DNA from: Coleophoma eucalyptorum
Taxonomy: Eukaryota; Ascomycota; Leotiomycetes; Helotiales; Dermateaceae
NCBI GenBank assembly: GCA_026120035.1
Contig: JALRME010000004.1
Coordinates: forward strand, 496,001 to 560,000
Direction: 5' to 3'
DNA: 64,000 nucleotides
The notes under the pieces were generated by a model. It saw only the letters and a program-made list of their open reading frames with translations, was not told the DNA's origin and searched no databases. This document shows, one piece after another, positions 1 to 12,208 of this stretch. Positions within the stretch are counted from its first letter, which is position 1. Every line of letters begins with the position of its first letter. The position numbers were made by a program, and so were the translations under genes.

Positions 1-1
1 A

Positions 2-151
2 CGAAAGACCATGGGCTTGGACCTTGACTATGGTATGGGATTAGGACTAGGATTAGGATTATCAGAAGAAAGCATTTTCAATTCGAGTAGGGTATTACCT
101 CCGCAAGTACCCACCTTGATATCACCTCTCAAGTCAACTTGGAGGAGATGA
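2..151 (+). CDS. possible 3' exon of a gene entering from the left edge
   Basis: An open frame runs from the window edge to a TGA at 149-151. It encodes a short Gly/Leu repeat (GLGLGLGL) followed by a tail rich in Ser, Pro and Leu. The first in-frame ATG is at position 11. No family is recognised and no acceptor can be tested because the upstream sequence is missing. The hexamer-like DNA (aggatta/aggacta at 40-60) could make this frame open by chance. Confidence 0.22.
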   Translation, partial: RKTMGLDLDYGMGLGLGLGLSEESIFNSSRVLPPQVPTLISPLKSTWRR

Positions 152-251
152 TCATAGAATCACAGAATAATATAGCTCTTTCTGAACTGTAACACTAATG
201 GGGACGGATCTATATAATTAAAATTGAATTGCAACGTTTTTCCAGTGTCTA

Positions 252-3200
252 TCAATCTATACGGGGTTTCTTGGCCTTATGTAGTATGTCTTCTCTAATT
301 TCGACTGGCCTGGGACGTTTCAGCTGCTTTAGCTCCACGGTTTTCTCAACTTCAGTCGCGCTTTTTGGGAGTTGCTGCTCTTCGGAGGACGCTTGTGCAA
401 CCACATGGGTAGTTGGAGGGTTTTCGCTGTCTAATATCATAGGCTCACTGAGTAGCCCGGTGTCCTCCAGTTCAGTTGTGCCTTCCCTGATAATTTGCTG
501 CTCTTCGAGCGGCTCTTCTTCAAGTTCAGTCGTGTCTCCTGTGACCTTTTGCTGCTCTTCTGGGGGCTCCTGTCCAACTATAGTCTTGAAAGTATTTGAA
601 GAGTGTCCACTTTGTGACCCAGTGTTCTCCAGTTCAGTCGTGCCTCCCCTGACATTTTGTTGCTCTTCTGAAAGACCCTGTCCAATTGTAGTATTACCAG
701 TGTGTGAAGATTCTTCACTGTCTAGCCCAGTGTTCTTAAGTTCAGTAATCTCTACTGTGACCTTTTTTTCTTCTGAGGGCCCCTGTCCAAGAGAGTGTTC
801 ACTGTGTGCCCCAGTGTTCCCCAGCTCAGTCGTGTCCCCTTTGAAATTTTGCTGTCCTTCCAAAGGCCCCTGTCCAATTTTAGTATTATCAGGGTGTGGA
901 GAGTGTTCACTGTTTAGCCCAATGTCCTGAAGTTCAGTTAAGCCTCTGGTGACCATTTTATGCTCTTCCAAGGGCTCCTGTGCAACTGCAACCATAGTTG
1001 AAGCGATTTCGCTGTCTACCCCAGTCATCTCGAGCTCAGTCGTGTCTCTTGTGATCTTTTGCTGCTCCCCCGAAGGCTGTCGTGCAACTAAAGGAATAAT
1101 TTCAGAATTCTCATCGATTATTGCCATAGGTTCAGTACTAGTCTGTAGGTGTACCAAATTGGAGCTGTCAGGTTTCTTCTTAGCTTTAAGTTTCCTCCTC
1201 TCTCCAATTCCGATCGGCCTACTACGATGCTTCGCCTCCTTTAGCTTCTTCTTGAGCTGTTGCCCTTCCGAAGGCACCTGCGTAACTACAGCAGTATTTG
1301 GAGAGCTTTCGCCGTCTAGTACCATGGCTTCACTGTATACCCCAGTGTCCTCAAGTTCAGTCGTGCCTCCTGGGACTTGCTGCTCTTTTGAGGGCTCCTG
1401 TGTAACTACAGCAGTATTTGGAGATTTCTCGCTGTCTAATACCATAACTTCACTGTACACCCCAGTGCTCTCAAGTTCAGTCGTGCCTCCTGGGACTTGC
1501 TGCTCTTTTGAGGGCGCTTTGGCGATTACAGCTATGTGTGGAGAGCTGTCCAAGGCCATGGTTTCACTGTGTACCTCAACGTTCGGCTCCTGTCTAGCCA
1601 TAGTCTTGGTGATATTCATAGAGTGTTCACCGTGTACCCTAGTGTTCTCAAGCTCAGTCGTGCTTCCCCTTATGTTTTGTGGCTCTTCTATAAGCTTTTT
1701 CCCGAAAGATTGTTCACTTTGTACCCCGGTGTTCTCTAGTTCAGTCGTACCTCCTGTGAAATTTTGCTGCTCTTCTGAGGGCTCCTGTCCGATTGCAACA
1801 TTACCAACGTGTAGAGAATTTTCATTGTCTAATTCAATGTTCTCAGGTCCAGTCATGCCTGTAGCAACCGTTTTATGCTCTTCCGAGAGCCCCTGTACAA
1901 CTCTAGCAGAACTTGAAGTGAATTCACCATCCATTCCGGTCATCTCAAGTCCAGTCGTGCTTCCCATGGTCGTTTGCTCTTCCAAGGGCTCTGGCCCAAG
2001 TAGAGGAATAATTTCAGAATTCTCATTGACTGTTGCCATAGGTTCGGCACTGGTCTGTAGGTGTACCAAGTTGGAGCTGTCAGGTTTCTTCTTAGCTTTA
2101 AGTTTCCTCCTCTCTCCAATTCCGATCGGCCTACTACGATGCTTCGCCTCCTTTAGCTTCTTCTTGAGCTGTTGCCCTTCCGAAGGCACCTGCGTAATTA
2201 CAACAGTATTTGGAGAGCTTTCGCTGTCTAACACCATAGCTTCACTGTATGCCCTCGTGTTCTCAAGTTCAGTCGGACTTCCTGGGCTTTGCTGCTCTTC
2301 TGTGGTCGGAACTATAGCAATACATGAAGAGTTTTCACCGTATACTCCAGTTTTATCGAGTTCAGTTGTGCCTCCTGTGGCTTCCTGCTGCTCTTTCGAG
2401 GAGATTCGTGCAACTACAGGAATATTTTGAGAGCTCTGATTGTCTGTTGCCATAGGTTCGGTACTAGAGTGTAGATCTATAGAGTGGGAGTTGTCTCCAA
2501 TTCCAATCGGCCAACTATTGCGATGCTTTACCTCATTTTCTAGCTCAATCGTGCCTCGCGAGGACCCTTCCACAATTGTAGCAATATTTGATTTGTTTTC
2601 ACTGTCTTCTCCGGTATTCTCAGGTTCAGTCCCGCTTCCTGAGACTTGCTGCTCGTTCAAGGGCGCCTGTACGACTACAGAAATATCTGGAGAGCTTTCG
2701 TTGTCTAACACCATAGATTCACTGTGTGTCCTGGTGTTATCAAGCTCAGTCATGCTTCCAGTGACTATGTTCTGCTCTCCTGAAGGCACTTGTGCGATAC
2801 TAGTCTGTAGATGTATCAAATTGGAGATGTCAGGCTTCTTCTTAGTTTTTAGTTTCTTCCTCTCTCCAATTCCGATCGGCCTCCTACGATGCTTCAGCTC
2901 CTTTCGGTTATTCTTGAGCTGTTGCCCTTCCGAAGGCACCTGTGCAACTACAGCAGTATTTGGAGAACTTTCGCTGTCCAGTACCATGGCTTCACTGTAT
3001 GCCCTAGTATTCTTAAGTCGAGCAGTGCCTTCTGTAATATTTTGCTGCTTTTCTAGTAGCTCTTGTCCAACCATAGCATTACTAGCATTTCGAGAGTGTT
3101 CACTGTTTGCCTCGGCGTGCTCAAGGTAAGCCGTGTCTCCTAGACCTTGCTGCTCTTCCGAGGGCTCTTGTGTAACTACAGCAATATATGAAGTGTTTTT

Positions 3201-6200
3201 ACCCACTAGAGGCTCGGTATCGTTCAGGGTAAGTGATTGAAGTGAGTTGGTGGTGCTAGGCTTCAATCCCACATTAGCTTTATTGACTTCTTCATGCGAT
3301 TTATCTTCCTGATCAGTAGCCATCGGTTCTCCATGCAACGATTCCGAAGTTTGATGATTTGCAATGGACGATACCGTGTTTCCGTTATATTCCTGAATGA
3401 TTGTTGGTGCCTGCTCAAATGTGACTTCGACTGCTGACTGATGCGGTTTAGCTAGATAGCTCGTGCCATCAGACTGTTGGCCCGAAGTTTGGAAAGGTGT
3501 ATGTTCTTCATCTACCGGAGAATCTTCTTCGAATAAATGTTCTTCTCCACGAGATCCCCCAACGTCTAGCCCCATCGACACAGCATTATCCATATTCTCG
3601 GGATCGACAGCTGATCCCTCGGGATAGGAACTTCTAAATTGAACCGGAGAAACAATTTTTTTTTGTGTCTCTCTCATTAGTGTGGTGTCGCCTGAGCTCT
3701 CAGGAATCACTTCTCTATGTGAGCCTCCAATATCAGAAGGCACAGGCTCGAGTGTATGTGCCGCCTGTGAACAGACAGTCCCCAAATTTCCATTTTCTTC
3801 TCGCCATTCATTTCCAAAAGTAGCTAGATGCTCCCTATGAACCAACCAGACAGTAGATCGTTGCCAAGCGGCATCTCTCCCCTTCTGGGGGCTTACAATT
3901 TGAAAGGTATTGACCCCCACTATTATACATTCAAACTTGTCCAAAAGAGTTAACAGCTGAGATTCTGAGAGGGTCTGTGAGCCATCGAAAATAGCAATGA
4001 ATCGGCTTTTGTTCCCATAATAGAGTAATTGGGAAGCATAGAAGTTATCAAGTGAAGCGCGAATCGTTTCTTGCTTGGCTTCGCATTCTTGAAGTCTCCA
4101 TCCTTCAGGATATGCTTCTACTTCTGATACCTCAAGATTCGCCTGTATCCACTCTATGGAATCTTCCGCGTAAGTAGTCGCTTGTCCCTTTGACAGAGAA
4201 GACCCCTCGATCGACAATTCCGTACCATGTGGCGGCCTTGTTGATACTCCTTTATTTCTAAATTTCCGAGGACCGAGCTTGCTAGGATGCCGAGGGGGGT
4301 TTTCTAAAAGTCGGTCGCCATGTTTCATCCACCATTCTCCCTTGTCTTTGATAACGACATAATATTTAAATTCTGTACGACTCATCATTATTTCGATAAC
4401 TTTATCTGCTCGGATTGTCCGAAAGGCTCTCCTATTTTCGCTAAACCATTTCCATGTTTGTCGTCTTTTAATGTAATTTTCCATACTTGATAACGATTGT
4501 ACTTTCATAGGCTTCAAGAGCATACCATTATACTCTGAAAAGATGAAAACAAATTCTGTCTCGTTAGCCCTATCTTCGTTGGCCAATTTCGATCTTAGAG
4601 ATCCTTGAGCTTCCTCAGTGGCCAAGTTGAAACTTTGATACATGCTTGGCAAGCCGGCAGTGATTGACTCTGGTACTTCTGGCGCCGTTTGGTACTGGGG
4701 TATTTCTATATTATACTCCAATTGAGAACCAGATGCCGTGGCGTCTGAAAGGATAGACCTTCGAGCCTCTGAAGGTAGAGAAATGTCCTCGGTGATCATT
4801 GATGACGATACTCGTGATGACTGAAGGCCTTGGGTCATTGGCACCGGTCTAGATTCTGCCTCAGCTCGCTGTATCGGCCATGTTGCTCCAAAATTCACAG
4901 TTTCAAAGGAGGTCGGGGTTTGTTGATTTCGTTCCTGAGAAATGGGTCTTGATTCTACACCATTCTGGGACGAATCTGAGGTCAAGATAGAGACTGCTGA
5001 TCGTCTGATCTCTGGTGGTAAGTTTCCCAACTGGGTCGACTGAGCTGGTGACGGAAATGGTAGATAGTCAGATTGGCTCCTTCTGGACTCGAAGCTGAGC
5101 GGAATTTGATCCTCTTGTTGAAAACTCTGGGTAATATTTAGGTCTGCTGTTGGGGTTGAAAGATTTTGTTGTGATATTGAATGCTGGGTGCTTTCAGAGA
5201 TCGTTGTTGACTCCATGATCGACGGTGCAATAGATCTTGGTCGCTCCTTAGGCAAAATCATAGGCGATGTATCTTCCAAGTCTGATATATATCGACTGAC
5301 AGATGAAGTGATAGGCTCTTCAGAGACGATTGAGTCGGCCGGGGGTATGGAATTCGATGTCCATGATATTATTGACCTTCGAGGCTCACTTGGTGGCTTA
5401 TAAATGGAATCCGCCGGTGAGCTTGGTTGTAAATCTTTAGCTTGAGCGGAACTTGCTAGTGTTGATGTTGACGTCAAAAAGTCCGTACCTGACAAAGAAG
5501 TTACCCTGCTTAATGACAGCCCGTTCGTTACTGCAATCATTTTTGAGGAAATATCTTGCTTGGTTGTTTCAAAAAGCTTCAGCTGTTCGCTATGGACGCT
5601 TATAGCCGGGGACCGAGAAGGTTCCGCAGGAAGGTCGCTCAACAAGGTATTCCTGTTTTGCACATATGAAGGGGCTCTAGAAATTAAAATTTCTGCTTCA
5701 GGATGGATTGGTACCGCTGTGACTTCAGGATCTTGATTATTTTGTCTTGGTACATGTTGTGGAATTGTTTCCGTGTTGGCCACTGCAATCGGCTCAGATA
5801 TACTATCTGGATTATATGGTTGTTCACCGTCAGACGCCCAGACCATCCCAAATGGCCGTTCTTGGTAGCCTTCGAATGATGTAGCACCATCTTCTTGTGT
5901 AGTTTCTGCAGCTACGTCGTTGGCTGGCTCGAATTGTACATCCGCATCATTTAGGGACGCACCATCATCCCACTGAGATTCTTCCACTCTGAAAGGCAAA
6001 TCATTCTCCGTACGATTAATTTCTTGCAAGCTGCCGTGAAAATTCTCTGTTGGTCCAAAAAAAGACTCAATAAAATCTCTTTGGATCATTGAAGTGGTAG
6101 GCATATCGTCAGAGAACCTCGGTTGATCCTGTAGGATATCTTTGAGGTAAAATTCCATCTTACCGCTCTCGTAGCTATTTGTAAATGGAATACCCCACCT

Positions 6201-7844
6201 GCGACCTATGTCACCTATTGTGCCTTTTGCTGCTTTCTGTCTAAAGTGGGGAGTTTTTGGCTGGCATACGGGAAGGCGATGCATCATATCATTTACCATT
6301 GATTCTATCTCATTTGGTCCCAACTCGAAGACCTGAGATGCCAAAGTGATAAGATGTTGTCTGCGAGGATCATTCTCCAATGCAAGTTGGACCTTTGTTG
6401 TCCGAAAACCGAGGTCCCATGCGAATCTTAAAAATTGGTGGTGCAGGCCTGGATCCTTTTTTGCTTCATATGCTTTGTCCTTGATCTCTTTCCTTGGTGC
6501 TCTTCCTCCAAGATCTGCAAAGTTTCGTAAAACAAAGATCCACAGCTGTTTATAGGCCAGATCCCATCCGAGTGATGGTGATGTATTAGAATCCACTTGA
6601 AACGATTCTGATGCCGATTCAACAACTACTGCCTCCGGCTGCATCCAGCAATTATACAACATACTATGGACCGTCCCTCGGTTTTCTTTGATGAATATCT
6701 CGCGGCTAAGTATTGTAGCGCCCACCTCAATTAACTTTAGATTTTCGTGAAGGGACTTTATACTAGGAATTAGGCATTGGATTTTTAGTAGGGAACTTTC
6801 GAGCAGTTTCCTCACTAAGACGTCGGTTATGTTTGGGAAGAGTAAACCTGTGCGCATTGCATGGATTGTGAAGTCTCGATCGACTTTGCTTAAGCCCGGT
6901 GCTCTTAGCTGTAGAGACTCGACTGTTTGGATATCAACGAAAGGTTTTATGTCTTTGTCGTATAGCGTGATTTCGTTCCAAACGTCGACAATATGCTTAA
7001 AATACCTAAGCACTTCCTGCTCCTGACTTAGCGCTTTACGTAGAACTATGGAGAGAAAGACAAAGATACTTCATCACATCTTAAGGCTAAATGCCGCTGA
7101 ATATTTCCCAACTCTAAACCATTCCAAAGACCGGGAAAAGGTAGCAATAAGTCCAAAGCTGATATAAAGCCGTTATGTTTTTTCAACTGCTTTATACTAA
7201 TTTGCTTGCAATGAGAAAGATCAGCTATACAATCCTGTTCCTTCTGTTTATCGTGTACGCTGCTGCTTTCTCTTAGTCTGCGATAGATTTCTCCATCGCT
7301 GAAAGCTGTTTTATAAGAAAAAGCATTAGACCAACGACCCGAAAGAGCATCAATATCTTCTGTTGCTTGATTAGCATTATTGAGGGAACAGGGCTTAGTT
7401 AGTTCTACCTTTAGTTTCGACAAGGAAAATCTTTACCGTCCACCAACGATCATTTGCGGGAAGGAACTGTTTCGCCGCTGCGATACGATGTCTTCCTTCA
7501 AGACATAATAGCATTTGATTCTTGGCCAAACGTAGGATACATAGCGATCCATCGTCTGTTGGTGCTTTCAGCGAACTTGAGCTTAGTTTTGAGATTTTCA
7601 GTGCCTTTCTTAGGTCCGATGGTGTAATAAGCACTCGAATGGAATTCTCTGGCACGTATCTCCGGCATTGTGTCTTCTCAAAGACACTGACCAGATACTT
7701 TACAATCTGGTCATCTATTTCCCTGCCTTTGGCGAACTCAAGACAAGAGATGTCAATCCGAGCGGCACCGACGCATCGTTTAGTCGCAAGTACGGTCGTG
7801 ATGCGATCGACCCTATCCCGAGATGATACCGTCGGAGTCTTCAT
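252..7844 (-). CDS. DUF3723 family protein with giant repetitive C-terminal tail
   Basis: The N-terminal part is a recognisable DUF3723 domain, a fungal family of unknown biochemistry that recurs as Starship cargo. Family motifs are CLEGRHRIAAAK (about residues 113-124), WWT, FSDGEIYRRLR, PFPGLWNG, CDE and YFKHIVDVWNE. The start is the ATG at 7844. Reaching the last motifs requires an intron at 7069-7023 (47 nt, GTATCT...CTAAGTCAG), joining CDE to EQEVLRYF. A one-base frame change near 7424 is met either by a 43-nt intron (7436-7394, GTAAAG...CTAACTAAG) or by a genuine +1 frameshift. The intron option removes residues after WWT that look conserved, so it is not certain. With both introns the protein is about 2500 aa. 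After a Ser/Pro/Gln-rich middle, roughly residues 1515-2440 are degenerate repeats of the type EPSEEQQ...TTELENTG. Two nearly identical and one diverged Lys/Arg-rich blocks (RPIGIGER, KKKPD) interrupt them, and the protein ends in a basic tail. The domain call is firm; function is unknown. Confidence 0.8.
770..3160 (-). repeat. degenerate coding tandem repeats in the DUF3723 tail
   Basis: The DNA repeats an irregular unit of about 100-150 nt, recognisable on the plus strand by the recurring words agttcagtcgtgcctcc, gctgctcttc and gagggctcctgt. A longer module of about 190 nt at roughly 1130-1320 recurs almost unchanged at 2040-2235 and more diverged at 2800-2995. It encodes the basic RPIGIGER/KKKPD block. 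The open frame is kept throughout, so the repeats expanded as coding sequence. Confidence 0.75.
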
Positions 7845-7870
7845 AATGGAAAATCAGGTTTTGCATATGT

Positions 7871-8060
7871 CTAGTAGAAGTTTACCAGTATACGTGAGAG
7901 CCTGGGAAAAGTATTTTGGGACAGGGCATACTAGTAAAGTTTCACCAGTAGATTAATACTGGTAAATCTCTACTAATACCGGTTGGAATCTCGCCAAGAT
8001 CCTTGATGATCTACCGTGCCTGGTAGGTTTCTACTAGAAGATCTCTACTAGTCGAACCAT
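7871..8060. repeat. cluster of short direct and inverted repeats upstream of the DUF3723 gene
   Basis: A 20-nt word at 7871-7890 (ctagtagaagtttaccagta) recurs with small changes at 7931-7950 and inverted at about 7957-7980. Further ctactagaag and ctactagt words lie at about 8030-8055. ACCAGTA at 7944-7950 and TACTGGT at 7957-7963 form a perfect 7-bp inverted repeat around a 6-nt loop. The cluster begins 27 bp upstream of the DUF3723 ATG. It could be a miniature transposon remnant or promoter elements; the sequence does not decide. Confidence 0.6.
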
Positions 8061-8387
8061 ACTATTATGAAAGAGGGTTTTATTTTATTTTAAGAAAAAC
8101 ATTGTAGTGTCCCTGAGCACTAGTAGAAAACTAATGGTCGAACACCCGAGAATTTTGGTCGCTAAAGTTGTCGCTTACTGGGAATCGGGAGATGGGCCCT
8201 AATTCCGGGTCACGATTTACCGTTCTCAAGGAGTGTGAAATGGTATTTCTCGTTGTTACTGATCCCATCACTCGAAGTTAGAAACAGCATGTAATGCTTC
8301 TTAATGCATGCTCCCTCGATCAGAAGATTCGCACTCTATTAAGAGCTCAAAGGGCACATTGCCAATACTTTTCCTCCTGAAGCTACT

Positions 8388-8762
8388 ATGGCTGCCAGCA
8401 AACCCAAAATTTCACTCCCCATTCCTATCTCTGGACTTGAAGTCCAACCCCTTGCTCTGAAAGACAAGGTCCTTCCACCTACGCCCGATTTCAAGCGAGT
8501 TGCTACTCTACAATTGGAGAATAGCAAGCTACGAAGAGAGATCCGCACGCTTAAAAGTCATATCGACATGCAAGCACATCAAATCAGTCGATATCAACAG
8601 CTTACGGCTTCAGCGAAAGAATTCGCAAATGGGGTGTCATTGGGGATTCGACACCTTCAAGATGCCACGTTCACGATGAAAAGGGTGCAAAGACAAACGC
8701 AAGATGAATGGAAAGAATATCAGACTGCAGTGGAGAAGCACATGGAAACTGTTGGCTTCTGA
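8388..8762 (+). CDS. small coiled-coil protein, hypothetical
   Basis: Single-exon frame of 124 aa starting at ATG 8388. The first 40 residues are Pro/Lys-rich (ISLPIPISG, LPPTPDF). Residues 45-120 are strongly helical with heptad-like Leu/Ile spacing (LENSKLRREIRTLKSHI), so a coiled coil is likely. No enzyme motif or signal peptide is seen and no family is recognised. It lies between the DUF3723 gene and the patatin gene and is one of three small coiled-coil genes within 9 kb. Confidence 0.5.
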   Translation: MAASKPKISLPIPISGLEVQPLALKDKVLPPTPDFKRVATLQLENSKLRREIRTLKSHIDMQAHQISRYQQLTASAKEFANGVSLGIRHLQDATFTMKRVQRQTQDEWKEYQTAVEKHMETVGF

Positions 8763-9026
8763 TTTTGATTACATGAAGACAGGACCAATGGTTAAGTTAG
8801 TTGTTGACTCTCTGGTAGATTTACAACAATAAAAGTTGGACCATGTTTCAGATTAAACGAATTTATTGCAAGTTTGATGGTTATAATGGTAATGACTTAG
8901 GCTTCATTTCGAACGTACTGAAAATATGTCGAAGTGATCAAATAAGACATAGCAGTGGAATAGTCTCTGCCAACGCTTAAAATAGTCATATTGAAGCTTT
9001 GATTGGCTCAATTACAAGGTCTACGA
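8763..9026. other. intergenic, no feature seen
   Basis: AT-rich spacer between the coiled-coil gene and the convergent end of the patatin gene. It is presumably their 3' untranslated regions. Confidence 0.4.
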
Positions 9027-12000
9027 CTAAAGTCTGAACCTGACACGCTTCGGTTTTGGCCCTGGCCCTAAGGGCCTCATAGTCCTCTTCCTACATCTTC
9101 TATTGCCAAAGACGCAGTCAAGACGTTGATCCTGAATAAGCATAGCTATCTTGTAAGGACAATTGCTTATACTGCGTGGCCTCCGTGTAATGCCATCTAG
9201 TTTTATGTCAATTGAGTCTTCAAGAGACCTGACTTTGAATGTGATATGTCTCGAGTATGGGGCGCCTGATTGAATAGCTTGACAGAGAACCTCATCAGTA
9301 CAAGGTACCTTCTGTTCAAAGTCTAGGTAAAACTGAGATTGTTTGTCCCTTAAACGTTTCAAAAGAACATGTAAAGCCTGTTGTGACGGACCGAGACGAC
9401 AACGGATCCGAGCTTTACATATAAAGAGTGTGCAATCAAACTTCGGGGTTTCTAGTAATTCAATATAGAATAGTGCTGCAATCAAATTATCTGCGCAGTT
9501 GAGTATATCATCATTCGATAGAGCTTGATGTTTTGCCCGTTGCTGAAGACCAGACATCGCTTGGACGTCATCCAGTTCCGGTACATCTCCATAGAACTCA
9601 ATGTTCATACGATGATAGCGGTCTCGAGCTTGATGGTCTAAACTGTTTTGAAGTTCTTGCCATCTTCTTTCACCTATAAAGAAGTTTAAGAAAGACCGGA
9701 ACAGTCGTGGGACACATCGAGAGCGTAGACTCGATAACTTCTCGGAAGAGTTGGCAGTAGAATCCTTTTGAAACCCAGTGCCCAAAGATACCACAATGTC
9801 TGGCTGTTTCTTCTGCCGATCCCAAATAGTGTCCTGCTCCCATAGTGCCAGATTAATGGGATTATTATGGCCACCCAAGCCTCCATCGTGGTAGCCTTTG
9901 AAGGACTGGAAATAACTATGGAAAAATCAGTGAATACATGAATATACGTGTCTGGAAGCACATACGGAGGAGCTGCAGAACTTGCGCGGCCACTATCAAA
10001 CTGTAAGTATTAGACATAATAAACTCGGTTTCACATACGCTTGCCATATCAACATCTCCTTGCTGATATCCTGTGGTCGAATTAAGCGATAACCACAAGC
10101 CCGGGGCCTGTTCTTTGGGCCATTGTAGGTAGTAAATATACACGTAGAAGAATCATCTGTAGTTGTCGCGACAACTGCAACTTTGGCGCCTCCTGTACAA
10201 GATCCAAAGAGAGAACGATGATCTCCAAAAGCTGTTTGAAGTGCGTCCTTAATTCCAGTCGAACTGTACTTGCTGTCGTTTGCTAGTGACAACAATAAAT
10301 CGAGAAATTGACCAAGCCGCCCAAGCGATGCCAGAGATAGTCCTAGGTACCTCCGTTTACAAAAGGCTACCTTTGTCAATGTCTTGTATTCTTTGATGCA
10401 TTTTTCTACGGTCCATTCCTTGCAGTAAAGACCAAGGGAGGCAATAGCTCCTGCAGCTGATTAGAGAAGAGCATAAGTCGGCAGAGAATTGATATACCTG
10501 TGCTGTTTGCAAGGGCAAAGTCAAAATGGTCTTGTACTTTCATAGGTAATCCAATAGCTTTCTCTAATTCTTTCAAAAAAGCCAGCGAAACGATGCCTCG
10601 CACCCCACCCCCTTCAGCAACGAGTGCTCTGACACCAGCTGTATCAGGTTTGTGCCTGAAGTTCGTCTCATTCGGGTCACCACACAGAGGACAAGTAGCT
10701 AAGTGGAAAGTCCAGGGTTCTGCCTCAGTTGAGGTCCCATGTGCAATTGTACAGGGCATACATATTGCATGTGAGCACTGTAGCATATCTTCCGGCGTTC
10801 GTGCAAGGCAAGCAAGGCAAATTTCGTTGCTGTAAATCGTCTTCCAGACGTCTTTAAATCGAGAAAGTACATTCTGATGAACTACTGTTTCATCTTTGTG
10901 GGTATTAATGATCTCTAGGGCGTGTTGAGTAAATGCGATCTCAATCGCTTTTGGAAAGTGCGATGAGGTAAAGCCAACCTGTTGGTTGCCATCTCTGAAC
11001 GGGTCAAGCTGCAAACAAATATCTTGAAAGAACTCCTGGAAGACCAATGAGGGTTTAAATCCTACTAGAAAGTTACATGAAAAACTTTTAAGATATATAC
11101 GGAGATTTATACCATGCATGCCGTTAGGATAGCTATCAAAAACAAATGCGGAGGCAATAACTGGCGCTGCAAAATTTAGGAAATGCGATGTGTTGACCTG
11201 GCTTAAAAACCTGGATATATTGCTCGAAAACTCTGTTGGAAGTGGATGTCGAGCTCGAGATGCTCGAACAAAACTAAAAGGTGTAACAATATTAGAGCAG
11301 AAGTGGCTACACGCTAGTGAAAAAAATGCTTTGAAGTGGTGTGCAGAGAAGGCAACTAGTTCGTCTAGCCGCCTGCCCTGAACTTCGCTGGATTCTTGCA
11401 AGATACGGTCCTTGAGGTACCTCCAAGAACGCCTAGTTGAGTTCTCTTCTGGGAATGGAATGATATTTATGCTGCCGAACTGTAGTTCGAGTAGTCGCTC
11501 AAAGTCAACAGCTCTTAATTTCCTGTGGCCCCGTTTCGTGGGTACGCCGTTGTGCTTCTCGGCTGCTTTCCTTAGGGCAGCCATGAAGTTTCTTGTCACT
11601 TTCTTCTCATCGAACGAATCCAAATCATCCCACTTTGTAAGAATAAGGACTCGCGGGTGGGTAGTTGCTGGTAAATCAGAGGGTCGATTACTAAAACTGA
11701 TCAGCCAGAGGGCGAGGATTTCAGCGACGGCCTGCAGGCCTCCTAAATCCTCGGCAAAGAAGCAGATTAATGTTGAGAACGGAGCGAGTAGTTTTGCATA
11801 AGTCATATGTGCAAGAATGGCTAGGTCAATGGTCTGAGAGATACCTCTGTGCCATTCCAAGGGTCTTCGAGTGATGTCAGCCAAAGGTCTATCGGTTCCA
11901 CCTTCAGTGAATGCAGCTGCATCATGCAACTCGCAGTCGGCAACCAGCACTGGAGACTGGCTTTTAAGGTCATCCTCAGCTATATGGAGGTGTATTTCGT

Positions 12001-12208
12001 GTGCAGAAGCCATCTGAGGACGAACGCCCAATCTAAGTCTTCGCAATACATATGTTTTGGCTGCCCCGCCGATCATCATGATCATACGTGGGCTTTGCTG
12101 TGCGGGATAGAGAAGGCTGTCCAGCGCCATATAAGGCCGATGATGTTCCTGAAGTAGCAGGTCCCTGAGGCCAGCTCGAAGGGATATCCAAGTAGAGTCA
12201 GAACGCAT
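9027..12208 (-). CDS. patatin-like phospholipase with N-terminal P-loop-like domain and RING-like finger
   Basis: Four exons join in frame: 12208-10498, 10450-10039, 9992-9966, 9915-9027, with introns 10497-10451, 10038-9993 and 9965-9916. They give 1012 aa. The N-terminal 450 residues resemble the degenerate P-loop/GTPase-like region of large fungal patatin proteins (GGAAKTYVLRRL near residue 50). Residues about 460-510 hold a C3HC4 arrangement (CLAC, CSHAICMPC, CPLC). The patatin domain follows: oxyanion motif EGGGVRGI near 531, nucleophile motif ANSTG (Ser near 569), RASSAAP, and the Asp of the dyad in YHDGGLGGHNNP near 726, then SLGTG. The nucleophile elbow is A-x-S-x-G instead of the usual G-x-S-x-G, and this reading depends on using the second of two AGs (CTAATCAGCTGCAG). 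Such proteins are predicted lipid acyl hydrolases, and patatin genes are recurrent Starship cargo. Fold assignment is firm; activity is inferred. Confidence 0.85.

Noticed and set aside
35..62. ggatta/ggacta hexamers resembling a telomere repeat
   Set aside because: Not TTAGGG, only a few irregular copies, and embedded in an open frame with genes on the right.
229..3129. Long Ser/Cys-rich plus-strand frames (229-930, 949-2430, 2440-3129)
   Set aside because: They are antisense shadows of the repeat-coding tail of the DUF3723 gene. The minus frame has the recognised domain, and the plus frames have no family or start context.
10451..10497. First AG (CTAATCAG) as acceptor in the patatin gene
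   Set aside because: It is too close to the CTAAT branch point and would insert an extra residue that misaligns the nucleophile elbow. The second AG gives an ungapped match to the patatin motif.
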